Source of the DNA: DAIDKA01 sp036489445
Lineage (GTDB): Bacteria; Pseudomonadota; Gammaproteobacteria; Steroidobacterales; Steroidobacteraceae
Length of the DNA stretch: 64,000 nucleotides
Reading direction: 5' to 3'
Assembly: GCA_036489445.1 (NCBI GenBank)
Contig: DASXFV010000016.1
Span: 1-64,000 of the forward strand
Every line of letters begins with the position of its first letter. Within the stretch, counting starts at the first letter, position 1. The position numbers and the translations under genes are program-made. Shown in pieces: positions 40,976 through 50,092 of the stretch. The notes below the pieces were generated by a model that did not search any database, was not told the origin of the DNA, and saw nothing but the letters and a program-made list of their open reading frames with translations.

Positions 40976-42070
40976 ATGCCGTCGACCTCTCCGAATGTAC
41001 GAAAGCGTGTCGAGAGCTTTTGCCGCCGCTTCCGGCTGCGAGTGCCCATTCTGCTGGCGCCAATGGCCGGGGCGTCATTGCCACCGTTGTCCATCGCGGT
41101 CGGACAGGCGGGTGGTCTAGGCGCCTGCGGCGCGCTACTGATGTCTCCCGAGGAAATCATTGACTGGGTGCAATCGGTGCGGGCGTCCGGGACGGACGCC
41201 TTCCAGCTCAACAACTGGATTCCCGGGCAGAAGGCACGACGCGATCCTCTACACGAAGCGCAGCTGTGTACGTTCCTCGCGTGCTGGGGTCCCACTGTGA
41301 CGCCTGAGGTAGCGGACGCAGCACGGCCGAACTTCGAGGCACAGTGCGAGGCCATGCTGGCGGCTCGCCCTCCGGTGATCTCCTCGATCATGGGTCTGTA
41401 CCCACCACACTACGTTCGCGAACTCAAGAGGGAAGCGGTCGCCTGGTTTGCGACGGTCTCGACCGTCGCAGAGGCGCGTCAGGCCGAGGAGGCTGGCGCG
41501 GATGTGCTGATCGCTCAGGGTATGGAGGCAGGAGGTCATCGTGGCTGCTTCGACCCCGACGCCGCCGAAGCGCAACTGGTGGGCCTGATTGCACTGTTGC
41601 CTGCCATTGTCGACGCAGTAAAGATCCCGGTCGTGGCCACGGGAGGTATCGCCGACGGCCGAGGCATCGCAGCGGCGTTGTTTTTAGGCGCTAGCGCCGT
41701 GCAGATCGGGACAGGATTCCTACGTTGCCCGGAGGCTCAGATCCACCCTGCATGGGCCGCGGCGCTGGCGCAGTGCGCGCCCGAAGACACAGTGGTGACT
41801 CGGGCATTCAGTGGACGTGCTGGCCGCGCTCTCGCTACCGAATATGTTCGCGCTGCAACTGCGGCCGGGGCGCCAGCGGCAGCGCCGTACCCGATTCAAC
41901 GCGCTCTCACGGCGCCGATGCGGCGCGCCGCATCGCGAGAGGGTGATGTTCAACGTATGCAAGTGTGGGCTGGTCAAAGCGCGCAGCTAGCGCCGGTCCT
42001 GCCGGCCGGTCAGTGGGTCGATCGGCTCTGGCTTGAGACACAAAAGTTGCTGAGCGCCGGCTGGGGATGA
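40976..42070 (+). CDS. Nitronate monooxygenase (2-nitropropane dioxygenase)
   Basis: About 364 residues from ATG 40976. The FMN-binding TIM barrel is seen in RVPILLAPMAGAS, GADVLIAQGMEAGGHRG (with the catalytic His), PVVATGGIADGRGIAAAL and GASAVQIGTGFLRCPE. Family members oxidise alkyl nitronates or the toxin propionate-3-nitronate. AGGAG is 11 nt before the ATG; GTG 40928 and ATG 40940 are alternatives. It overlaps the MFS gene by 4 bp, so the two work together. Confidence 0.88.
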   Translation: MPSTSPNVRKRVESFCRRFRLRVPILLAPMAGASLPPLSIAVGQAGGLGACGALLMSPEEIIDWVQSVRASGTDAFQLNNWIPGQKARRDPLHEAQLCTFLACWGPTVTPEVADAARPNFEAQCEAMLAARPPVISSIMGLYPPHYVRELKREAVAWFATVSTVAEARQAEEAGADVLIAQGMEAGGHRGCFDPDAAEAQLVGLIALLPAIVDAVKIPVVATGGIADGRGIAAALFLGASAVQIGTGFLRCPEAQIHPAWAAALAQCAPEDTVVTRAFSGRAGRALATEYVRAATAAGAPAAAPYPIQRALTAPMRRAASREGDVQRMQVWAGQSAQLAPVLPAGQWVDRLWLETQKLLSAGWG

Positions 42071-43365
42071 CATCCGTGACGCAGCATCACCACTCTCTGC
42101 AGCCGTTACACGATGGCTCACGCACGGCGGTATGCGCGTTATCCCGTCCCGCACGTAATGATTCAGGCTACATCGACCCTCGTCCAAAGGCGGCTTCAGT
42201 GCCCGGCCGATTCAAGGTCCTTAGCGCCGGTGTCTTCAGCCTCGTCCTGACCTTGGGTGTAGCGCGGTTCGCGTATACACCGCTCCTGCCGCTGATGCAG
42301 CAACAGGCGAAGCTCGGGCTTGCCGCGGGCGGATGGCTCGCTTCCATCAACTACGCCGGCTACCTGAGTGGAGCGGCGGTGGCATCGCTGATCGGCGATC
42401 TTGTGTTGAAGGACCGACTCTACCGCGCAGGTCTGATCCTGGCCGTAGTGACCACCGGGATGATGGGTCTCCATACGAGCATCACCGTTTGGGTGATCTC
42501 GCGATATCTCGCCGGACTCAGTAGCGCGGCTGGAATGTTGCTTGGCAGTGGTCTGATTTTGAACTGGCTCATGCGGCACGACCACCGCAGCGAGCTCGGC
42601 ATCCATTTCGCCGGTGTAGGTCTAGGGATCGTAGTCAGCGCCGCTGCCGTGATGGCCATGAACCGCTGGTCGCTGGATTGGCGACATCAGTGGTACGCAT
42701 TCACCCTCTTGGGTGCTGTCTTGTTGTGGCCGGCCATGGGGTGGCTGCCGCGGCCCTCGGTCTCCACGGTCACCCGATCCGGGGAATCCTTGCTGGACGC
42801 TCCGCCGAGCCCGAACTTTCTGCAGGTGCTCATGGCGTCATACTTTTGTGCCGGCGTGGGCTACGCCGTCAGCGTCACGTTCATCGTGGCGATCGTCGAT
42901 CAATTCTCGGATCGCGCCGGCCACGGAGCCTTGGCCTTTCTCGTGATCGGCGCGGCAGCGACACCGTCGTGTGTGCTGTGGGATTTCATCGCACGGCGTA
43001 CAGGGAACCTGAACGCCCTGATTCTTGCCGGCGCCCTACAGATCGCGGGGATTCTGATACTGATTTTCATAACCGGTCTGCTAGCTACTCTGTGCGGGGC
43101 GGTGCTGTTCGGAGCCACAGTGATCGGCATTGTGAGTCTGGTGTTGACGATGGCTGGCCGCTATTACCCAACGCGTCCCGCCAAGATGATGGGCAAAATG
43201 ACGCTTGCATACGGTCTGGCGCAGGTCATCGCACCGGCCGTCACAGGGGTCCTGGCGGCGTATTTTGGCAGCTATCGGTCCGGCCTCTACTTGGCGGCAG
43301 GAGTGATGTTCATTGGAACCGTGCTGCTTTCGATCGCTCGTTGGGGCGAGATGACTGATTCGTAA
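42067..43365 (+). CDS. YbfB/YjiJ-family MFS transporter
   Basis: 432 residues with about 12 membrane helices. After a 45-residue polar N-terminus, TLGVARFAYTPLLPLMQ and GWLASINYAGYLSGA are the opening blocks of the YbfB/YjiJ family. SYFCAGVGYAVSVTFIVAI and RPAKMMGKMTLAYGLAQV come later. The start ATG overlaps the monooxygenase stop (ATGA), so coupling is tight. It could export a product or take up the substrate of that enzyme. Confidence 0.85.
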   Translation: MTSVTQHHHSLQPLHDGSRTAVCALSRPARNDSGYIDPRPKAASVPGRFKVLSAGVFSLVLTLGVARFAYTPLLPLMQQQAKLGLAAGGWLASINYAGYLSGAAVASLIGDLVLKDRLYRAGLILAVVTTGMMGLHTSITVWVISRYLAGLSSAAGMLLGSGLILNWLMRHDHRSELGIHFAGVGLGIVVSAAAVMAMNRWSLDWRHQWYAFTLLGAVLLWPAMGWLPRPSVSTVTRSGESLLDAPPSPNFLQVLMASYFCAGVGYAVSVTFIVAIVDQFSDRAGHGALAFLVIGAAATPSCVLWDFIARRTGNLNALILAGALQIAGILILIFITGLLATLCGAVLFGATVIGIVSLVLTMAGRYYPTRPAKMMGKMTLAYGLAQVIAPAVTGVLAAYFGSYRSGLYLAAGVMFIGTVLLSIARWGEMTDS

Positions 43366-43446
43366 GAACACGCGAAAGAGCACTATTGGCGCGCTGGGCT
43401 GTGAAGATGCGCGTTAGATCCGAGGCGGCACCTAGACGACTATCCC

Positions 43447-44352
43447 ATGGAGCTTCGCCATCTACGCTACTTCTTGGCCGTTGCAGAAGAACTGCACTTT
43501 GCTCGCGCCGCTGAGCGTCTGCACATAGAGCAGTCACCACTGTCGCGCGCGGTCAAAGAACTCGAATACGACCTCGGCGTTCAATTGTTCGAGCGCACGA
43601 CGCGCAGCACCCGTCTGACCTGGGCCGGGCAGGTATTTCTTGAGGACGTTCGCCGGGTCTTCACCGCAGTTGACCAAGCCAAAGACAATGCCAAATCGGC
43701 GGCGAGCGGTTATCACGGCACACTTCGGATTGCCCTCTCTGACGCCATCGCTCCGGCTCGGCTTGCCACCCTGCTAGCCCGGTGCCGTGCGGAAGAGCCG
43801 GAAGTTGAAATTCGCCTGTTCCAGACACCGCTTGGGCAGCAGGTAAAGGGCTTGCGTGAAGATCTGTACGACGCGGGCTTCGCCCAGTCCGCGGATGCGG
43901 GCGAGGGAATTATTGCCGAACCGATATGGACTGATTCCATGGTCGTCGCCGTGCCTGCGCGTCATCCGCTGCTCGTGCACAAGCACGTTCCCCTGGAGGA
44001 GCTGCCGCGTTACCCGCTTGTTCTCTGTCACCCGGAAGGTTGCGAAGGCTGTAGCCGCCAGATTGAGCGAGCTCTGCGCGTGGCGGGTGTCGGACCACAA
44101 GTGGTCGAGCGTGTGACAACACATGACGTACTGCTCACATTGATCGCGGCAGGCTATGGAGTGGGATTGACCAGTACAACGCAAATGGAGGTGTGCCGGC
44201 ATCCAGATGTCGTGGTGCGTCCGCTGGCTGGACAGGCGATCACTCTGACTACGTACCTGCTGCGGCCCGATATCAATCCGCCGGTGCAACTGAGTCATTT
44301 TATTGATCGAGTTAATCCATTCGAAGCGCCAGTGCAGAGCGGTCCTCCCTGA
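43447..44352 (+). CDS. LysR-family transcriptional regulator
   Basis: 301 residues. MELRHLRYFLAVAEELHFAR and RAAERLHIEQSPLSRAVKE make up the winged helix of a BenM/CatM-like LysR protein. The effector domain (about 90-295) has LPRYPLVLCHPEGCEG and TLIAAGYGVGLT. It lies downstream of the MFS gene in the same direction, so it and the LysR gene at 39761 bracket the operon. Confidence 0.92.
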   Translation: MELRHLRYFLAVAEELHFARAAERLHIEQSPLSRAVKELEYDLGVQLFERTTRSTRLTWAGQVFLEDVRRVFTAVDQAKDNAKSAASGYHGTLRIALSDAIAPARLATLLARCRAEEPEVEIRLFQTPLGQQVKGLREDLYDAGFAQSADAGEGIIAEPIWTDSMVVAVPARHPLLVHKHVPLEELPRYPLVLCHPEGCEGCSRQIERALRVAGVGPQVVERVTTHDVLLTLIAAGYGVGLTSTTQMEVCRHPDVVVRPLAGQAITLTTYLLRPDINPPVQLSHFIDRVNPFEAPVQSGPP

Positions 44353-44595
44353 AATCCATCGTCGCCGTGACGTGGCTACACGCCGTGAAACCCATACGCA
44401 GGAGTCGGCATCGCTTCGTACGCTACGGCGCGCCAGAATTTGCGCTCTTTCACCAAAGAGCGCTTCTCTTGGAAATGTTGTTCCCCGCGTCTCGGCATTT
44501 TCGATAACGGTCTTTGACCGTCTCTGATCTCGGCTCGAATCTCCCCTACGCGGTGCTTCGTTGCCGCGCGCAAGCAGGGGGATTCGGAGCCCGAT

Positions 44596-45093
44596 ATGCA
44601 AGGCACCAGCGTGCTATTCGGTCAGGTGCTGACGGTCTTCAGCATCGTAGTCGCGGGGACTTGGGCCGCTACCCAATGGACCGCCGCGCACCTGGGTTAT
44701 CAACTGCGCCTGGGTTCGCCCTGGTTCGACCTTTTCGGCACGCCCGTCTACCACCCATGGCGGCTGTTCGAATGGTGGTACTGGTTCGATGCCTATGCAC
44801 CGCGCCTATTCTTGAAGGGCGGCGCCATCGCGGCCACGAGCGGCGGAATCGCTACCTGCGTCGCCATCGGCATGTCCGTATGGCGCGCTCGGCAATCCAA
44901 GCTCGTCACCACATATGGCTCGGCTCGGTGGGCGGAGCTTGCCGAGATCCGCAGGGCCGAACTGAATAGACCCGCCGGAGTCTTCCTCGGCCGAAAGGGG
45001 CGCGACTACCTGCGCCACGACGGTCCCGAGCACGTGATGGCCTTTGCGCCGACGCGATCAGGCAAAGGTGTCGGCCTGGTCGTGCCGACGCAC
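44596..45093 (+). pseudogene. TraG/VirD4 coupling protein, N-terminal stub
   Basis: 166 residues of a conjugation coupling ATPase. Two N-terminal membrane helices and a typical LFEWWYWFDAYAPRLF segment are present, then TTYGSARWAELAEIRRA and the Walker A AFAPTRSGKGVGLVVPT. The conserved text stops right after it and runs into unrelated sequence, so about 500 residues including Walker B are gone. GGAG precedes the ATG. The gene is inactive. Confidence 0.85.
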
Positions 45094-45095
45094 CG

Positions 45096-45527
45096 ATGCG
45101 GTTCAAGCAGATTGAAACGAGGCCGAAAACGTTTGTAATCATCCTCGACACGGGAGATGAAATTCTCAAGACGTTGAAGACCTTCGCACAAGAGCAAAAG
45201 CTCTCCGGCAGTAGTTTTAAGGCTATCGGCGCCTTGTCACACGTAAAATTCGGATGGTTTGATTGGCAGGACAAGCGATATCAGGTAGCCGGCGAACTGG
45301 ATGAACAGGTGGAGTTGCTTTCCCTACTTGGCGACATCGCGGTACAAGACCATGAGCCCCAGATTCATGCCCACGTTGTTGTAGGGCGAAAGGACGGAAC
45401 AGCGCATGGTGGCCATCTAATGGAAGGCCGAGTACGGCCTACGTGCGAAATAGTTCTATCGGAGAGTCCAACCGCGTTACAGAAGCAGATCGAACCGGAA
45501 TCCGGTCTTCCACTGATTCGCGTTTAG
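45096..45527 (+). CDS. PPC-domain (DUF296) DNA-binding-like protein
   Basis: 143 residues. FVIILDTGDEILKTLKTF, SSFKAIGALSHVKFGWFDW and PQIHAHVVVGRKDGTAHGGHL are the strands and His cluster of the PPC domain. The His residues form a metal site in some members. Plant relatives carry AT-hooks, here absent, so the function is unknown. It starts 3 bp after the traG break, which suggests that the truncation juxtaposed the two. Confidence 0.85.
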   Translation: MRFKQIETRPKTFVIILDTGDEILKTLKTFAQEQKLSGSSFKAIGALSHVKFGWFDWQDKRYQVAGELDEQVELLSLLGDIAVQDHEPQIHAHVVVGRKDGTAHGGHLMEGRVRPTCEIVLSESPTALQKQIEPESGLPLIRV

Positions 45528-45552
45528 CAGGAGTGTTTTCCGGACGAGCTCT

Positions 45553-45627
45553 ATGAATGCGGATCCATGCGAAATCAGGGCCTTGGTTTTCGATGTATTT
45601 GGGACCCTTGTCGATTGGCGCGGCTAA
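45553..45627 (+). pseudogene. HAD-family (haloacid dehalogenase type II) N-terminal remnant
   Basis: A 24-codon frame ending IRALVFDVFGTLVDWRG before TAA at 45625. LVFDVFGTLVDW is the catalytic Asp motif of type II haloacid dehalogenases. The remaining 200 or so residues are absent, and the following sequence up to the EamA gene shows no further HAD text. It is too short to have activity. Confidence 0.8.
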
Positions 45628-45700
45628 GGGGAAGGCAGGCGTACCGGATACGGCAGATGGGCGCATAGCTATGCGGGTGTGCTTTCCTTAGCATAGGGGC

Positions 45701-46777
45701 GTGACTCAGCAGCGCATTAAGACCTACCTGGGAATGTCCGCGGGGCTGGCCGCTGCCGTGCTGTCGGCGCTGCTCTTTGGCGTTACGACTCCCGTTGCGA
45801 AGCAACTGTTAGAGGGTTCGAGCCCCTTGCTCGTCGCAGGACTGCTGTACCTGGGAAGCGGGCTCGGGCTGACCCTGCTGCGCGTCGTTCAGGATCGCGG
45901 TCTCGTGCCGCTGGATCTGAAGTGGTCAGACTGGCGATGGTTGGCAGCGGCCACGGCATCCGGCGGCATCCTTGCACCTGCCCTGCTCCTGTTCGGATTG
46001 GCGCGCTCGGATGCCGCGACCGCCTCGCTCCTGTTGAACCTTGAGGTCGTGTTCACGGCAGTGCTCGCCTGGTTCGTATTTCAGGAGGCGACCAGCCGCC
46101 GGGTGGTGCTGGGATTCGTCGCGATATTCGCCGGAGGGTTGGCTTTGGCATGGCCAGCGCAGCTGGCGATGCCGGGTCGAGCCCAGGGTTTGCTGTTCAT
46201 AGCGGCGGCATGCCTGTTCTGGGGACTGGACAATAATTTCACCCGCAAGATCTCGGCAGCTGACTCACGCGTCATCGCCGGCATCAAGGGCTTGGTCGCC
46301 GGTACGACCAATACCGTTCTGGCGCTGGCACTGGGCGCGAAACTACCGACCCCGCCCTACCTGTCCGGAACGCTGGCGCTGGGTTTTTTTGGCTACGGAC
46401 TGAGTCTGGTGTTGTTCATCGTAGCGCTACGGCACCTGGGCACGGCACGTACCGGCGCCTACTTCGCAACCGCGCCGTTCATCGGCACGGCTGTCGCGGT
46501 GCTCCTGTATGGGCAGCCGGCCACCTGGGTCTTCTACGGCGCCGCACTGTTGATGGCGATCGGTGTCTGGTTGCACGTCACGGAGCACCACGCCCACTAC
46601 CATGTGCACGAGCGGCTGACCCACACTCACGCTCACTCACACGATGCCCACCACCAGCACCAACACGCATCGCCTTGGGATGCCGTGGAACCGCACACCC
46701 ACGAACACCACCACGAACCCCTACGTCACAGCCATGAGCACTATCCCGACATTCATCATCAACACCAACACGATTGA
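45701..46777 (+). CDS. EamA/DMT-family transporter with His-rich tail
   Basis: 358 residues. Ten hydrophobic segments up to about residue 290 form two EamA halves (ALLFGVTTPVAKQLL, CLFWGLDNNFTRKISA). The C-terminal 65 residues are very rich in His (for example HTHAHSHDAHHQHQHA) with Glu and Tyr. His tails of this kind usually bind divalent metals such as Ni, Co or Zn, so metal export or sensing is a fair guess. GTG 45701 is the start chosen; ATG 45734 is also possible. Confidence 0.85.
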   Translation: MTQQRIKTYLGMSAGLAAAVLSALLFGVTTPVAKQLLEGSSPLLVAGLLYLGSGLGLTLLRVVQDRGLVPLDLKWSDWRWLAAATASGGILAPALLLFGLARSDAATASLLLNLEVVFTAVLAWFVFQEATSRRVVLGFVAIFAGGLALAWPAQLAMPGRAQGLLFIAAACLFWGLDNNFTRKISAADSRVIAGIKGLVAGTTNTVLALALGAKLPTPPYLSGTLALGFFGYGLSLVLFIVALRHLGTARTGAYFATAPFIGTAVAVLLYGQPATWVFYGAALLMAIGVWLHVTEHHAHYHVHERLTHTHAHSHDAHHQHQHASPWDAVEPHTHEHHHEPLRHSHEHYPDIHHQHQHD

Positions 46778-46790
46778 GCGGCGGCGCACT

Positions 46791-47642
46791 TCATCTGAAG
46801 GCCGATGCATTTTCGCGGGCCCATTGATCAAAACCGATTGGCTGACGGCCCAGTATGCGTTCCACATTATCCGTGACAGTCGCGAGGCGTCCGGCGCGAA
46901 TGGCGCGGAATATCGAGAGGTGGTAATCGATCGATTCCGGCAACTCTCCGCGTGCGCCCCAGCGCAGGCGTTCTTCCTGTTCGCAGATCGGCTGAAAGGC
47001 CAGCGGCCTGCCAATGACGGCGCCGATTCGAGTGACCATCTGCGCGCAGCTCAGGGCCTCCGGGCCGGTGATTGGCAGCGACGCACCCTCATATCCTGAC
47101 CCCGTCAAGGCAACGGTCGCGACGTCGGCGATATCTTGCGGGTGAATGAAGGCAATTCTGCCGTCCCCGGTCGCACAACAAACAATCCCCGTGGATTTGA
47201 TTGCTGGCGCCCACGCCAAGGCGTTGGCCATGAAGCCGGCGGGCTGCACAAAGGTGAATCCCACTCCGCTACCGCGAATCGCCGCCTCGCCGCGCGCGTG
47301 CCAGACGCCAGTCCCGATGTTCTGCTGCTGCACGTCCATGGTGGAAAGCTTCACCAGGCGCTCCACACCCGCGGCCCGAGCCAGCGATGCGGCCATTGCA
47401 TCCCGCTGTGGAAGCTCGCCGCCCGTGTTCACCAGGAACAGGCGACTGATTCCGCGCAAGGCTGCTGCAAGCGAAGTGGCATCCATCAGGTCGCCCACCG
47501 CAATGTCAACGCGGTCACCGAAACGCATCTGAGCCTTCCCCGGATCGCGGACAAAGATTCGTGGCCGCGCACCGGAGGCCAGCAGCCGGTCGACAACCAT
47601 TGAACCGATATTGCCGGTGGCGCCTGTGATCAGATAGATCAT
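46791..47642 (-). CDS. NmrA-like NAD(P)-binding protein
   Basis: 283 residues. MIYLITGATGNIGSMVVDRL is the glycine-rich Rossmann start of the atypical SDR/NmrA group (GxTGxxG). SRLFLVNTGGELPQRDAM, FVQPAGFMANAL and HPQDIADVATVAL follow. Such proteins act as redox sensors or quinone/isoflavone reductases. It is divergent from a TetR-type gene, so probable repressor and target share the gap. The YxxxK catalytic motif of classic SDRs is not seen. Confidence 0.88.
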   Translation of the reverse strand: MIYLITGATGNIGSMVVDRLLASGARPRIFVRDPGKAQMRFGDRVDIAVGDLMDATSLAAALRGISRLFLVNTGGELPQRDAMAASLARAAGVERLVKLSTMDVQQQNIGTGVWHARGEAAIRGSGVGFTFVQPAGFMANALAWAPAIKSTGIVCCATGDGRIAFIHPQDIADVATVALTGSGYEGASLPITGPEALSCAQMVTRIGAVIGRPLAFQPICEQEERLRWGARGELPESIDYHLSIFRAIRAGRLATVTDNVERILGRQPIGFDQWARENASAFR

Positions 47643-47678
47643 GTGCTTGTTCCAAAGGAAGTTGTCATTGACAATGTG

Positions 47679-47692
47679 TATGAATACTCATA
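47679..47692. promoter_or_regulatory. Palindrome in the NmrA/TetR divergent gap
   Basis: TATGA-ATAC-TCATA is a 5-bp inverted repeat with a 4-bp spacer, between the start codons of the two divergent genes (47642 and 47830). It overlaps a TTGACA-based promoter at 47668, a plausible TetR operator. No experimental support. Confidence 0.45.
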
Positions 47693-47829
47693 TTGCTGAA
47701 ACCCAGGCTACACGACGACGACGGGCTTGTTAACTCGCATTACACTGTGGTTTGCCGGCCGGGAAAATGCGATGCAGGATTCCTGTATACGGTGAGTTGC
47801 TCATATTTTGCGTGTCCGGGAGGCTCAAC

Positions 47830-48447
47830 ATGAAGCCCGTGACCCCACGGCGCCAACGGCGGCGAGTACCACGCCAACGTCGTGCCCTGATCACTGTCGA
47901 GGCGATTCTTGATGCCGTAGTGAGGATACTGAAGCGTGAGGGGGTCACCGCTGTCACCACCAACCGCATTGCGGAGGTGGCCGGAGTCAGTGTCGGCTCG
48001 GTCTATCAGTACTTCCCTGACAAGCGAGCCGTCTTCGTTGCTCTACATAAACGCCATGTCGAGGAGATCGATCGCGTACTGGAACGCGCGCTCGTCAGGC
48101 ACGCAAATTCATCGCTCGAGGAGTTCGTCAGCGCCATGGTCATCGCAATGACGGAGGCACACGCGGCAGATCCGCAGCTGTACGAGCTGCTGTTCTCGGA
48201 AGTTCCGCATCGAGGTGGGGACACTCGGGATTTTCCCACGCGCTTTCATGGTGCGTTTCGAGCCGCCCTCTCCTCGAGAACCCGTGAGCTCAAGCCGCGC
48301 CGTCGCCTGGACCAGACGGCGTTCGTGGTCACGCACATGCTGGAATCACTGTCACACGGAGCGGTGCTGCGGCGCCCCGCAGGCGTGTCGTTCGCGGATG
48401 CGAAGGCGGAGACCGTAAGGTCAATCCTGGCGTATTTGCGGGCCTGA
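47830..48447 (+). CDS. TetR-family transcriptional regulator
   Basis: 205 residues. After an Arg-rich start the helix-turn-helix is VTTNRIAEVAGVSVGSVYQY (about 40-60), the standard TetR text ending YFPDKRAVFVALHKRH. The C-terminal effector domain (about 75-200) is helical and divergent. GGAGG is 7 nt before ATG 47830. It is divergent from the NmrA-like gene. Confidence 0.92.
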   Translation: MKPVTPRRQRRRVPRQRRALITVEAILDAVVRILKREGVTAVTTNRIAEVAGVSVGSVYQYFPDKRAVFVALHKRHVEEIDRVLERALVRHANSSLEEFVSAMVIAMTEAHAADPQLYELLFSEVPHRGGDTRDFPTRFHGAFRAALSSRTRELKPRRRLDQTAFVVTHMLESLSHGAVLRRPAGVSFADAKAETVRSILAYLRA

Positions 48448-48558
48448 CCTGACCTCAGTTGAGCGGTGACGCGCTGCGCTGAGCAAGCGTCAACGAATTT
48501 GCGCCGGACCTGAGCTCGACGGGGTGAAGCGATGCCATGTCCGTATATTTTCCCCACA

Positions 48559-49098
48559 TCAGATGGCCGGAGCCGCCACCTTCTGCGCGTCCTTCATCTG
48601 TTTTTGCCGCAGCGTCGCGCTCTGTCCAGCGATGTGCTGCACGGTGGCGATGTAGTCGCGCGTGTCCTCGGAATTCTCGCTGAGATTCACCTGGAAGCTG
48701 CTAACGACTTGAGTGCCATTGATGCCTCCCACGAAGAGTTGTGCATACACGACCACCCCCACGCGACATGGATTGATCATCATCCGGTCAATGTCGGCCT
48801 GGGCGAGCGGTTGAGCGCCGTTGAGCTGAGGATTTGAATTCACATAGGAGACGAAGTCGCTCGCACATTGAGTCCTGCGTCTGGCGACGGCCGCAGGCAC
48901 ATCGGCTGGTTGTCCCTGTTCGTCCAGGACCCAGCTGAAGAGGGTGGAACCGAGGACAATCGGATTGGGTCCGTACTTCTTGAGCAAGGCGGCCTTCACA
49001 TTATCCGGCGAGGATTCATGGCCCAGGGCAAAGGCGAGGCTGCGCTGTATGCCCACCACGCGCTGCTGGCTGGGAGGCCCACTGAACATCACCATCAT
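48559..49098 (-). pseudogene. C-terminal part of an unknown protein, 5' end lost
   Basis: About 180 residues in a frame open up to 49098-49110. Conserved-looking text such as PIVLGSTLFSWVLDEQGQP and DIDRMMINPCRVGVVVYAQL is protein-like, but no family is recognised and no good start or RBS exists. The upstream neighbour in the same direction is the LuxR N-terminal part, which breaks off at the same place; both ends are missing at one junction. I read this as two genes fused by a deletion, not as a real gene. Confidence 0.5.
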
Positions 49099-49946
49099 GT
49101 TGTCGCAGATGCTGGATCCGCAAAGGTCGGCAGTGCCGCCAAGACGACCCAGCCACTGTGGATCGTGTACCCGCCCATGGACATCGTCGGTGATGCGGCC
49201 GGCGCCAGTGCGCGGCCGATCATGCATTGCAGCTTATCGTTGTCCTGCTTGCGTGAGAGACCGATCCCGCCGGCCGACAGCCAAATTCCATCAGGCTGCG
49301 ACTGCATGCCTCGCGCGCTGCGATTTACGAAAACCGTGCGTCCGCGTTTATCCAGCAGGATCACCGCGGCCGTGTTCCTCTCCAGCCATTCCATGCCGAC
49401 CTGTTGCATCGCCCCTAGCGATCCGATTCGAAATCCAATGGCCAGGGATCTCGCCAGGTGGCGCTGGAGGATGGAAAAATCACCGATATCGCTCGATTCG
49501 TACCGTCCGGCACTGCGAGTGCGATGCAGAGCAACGCCTGCCTGTACCGCAGGCGCCGGGCGCGTCTGACCCACCATACGAAAGCGCGTCTCGACACTCC
49601 GCTGATGCCAATCGTCATACGCGCGGGTGTCGTTGTCGCGCTGCTCGGTCAGCAGTCCGTCGTGAACAATGGCCTGGGTTGGATGATCGACCAGATATCT
49701 CACCGTGGGATCCAGTTGCGCCATGCCGCCGACGTAATCTCGAATGCTGTTCTGATCGAAGTTGATGCAGACAAATGTCGGCAGACGAGGATATTCGGAG
49801 CCGTCCAATACCCAGAAGCTGGCCGCCTGGCTCCCTGTCACATCGGCTAGCGTCTGGAGCGCGTCGGGCCACAGGCTCTCGTCCATGGCCGCGTCGTAAA
49901 ACGCCTCTATTGCGGCGAGCATGCGTTCCTGTGTCGAGGGGGCCAT
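49095..49946 (-). pseudogene. LuxR-type regulator, N-terminal sensor part only
   Basis: 283 residues. TQERMLAAIEAFYDAAMDES and SLWPDALQTLADVTG start a sensor module seen in many LuxR-type regulators of soil gammaproteobacteria, followed by a PAS-like segment (NTAAVILLDKRGRTVFVN). The C-terminal LuxR helix-turn-helix, expected after about residue 300, is absent: the frame ends in unrelated text at the junction with the downstream fragment. It could not bind DNA. Confidence 0.6.
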
Positions 49947-50092
49947 GGGCCGATTCGACGCTCCAACCTTTTGAAAAACAAGGTGAGGTGCGGCATAGAA
50001 GCCGACTATCGAACGAATAGGATCTATCGCTTGGAGTCATGGCTGCGTGGGCTGCCAGTATGAGGCCCCAGCGAAACATTCTTGGAGCGACC

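Larger units (their letters stand above)
37390..45093 (+). mobile_element. Remains of an integrative conjugative element with cargo
   Basis: A relaxase fragment at 37640 and a traG/virD4 stub ending at 45093, both of the RP4/Tn4371 kind, bracket cargo genes (GST, LysR, nitronate monooxygenase, MFS, LysR). The left end follows tRNA-Arg directly. No integrase, mating-pair gene or second copy of the tRNA 3' end is visible, so the element is decayed and its right edge is inferred from the break in traG. Confidence 0.65.

Noticed and set aside
45080..45130. Right attachment site of the island
   Set aside because: I found no copy of the 3' end of tRNA-Arg here, only a partial GGTTCAAG match, so the edge is defined only by the break in traG.
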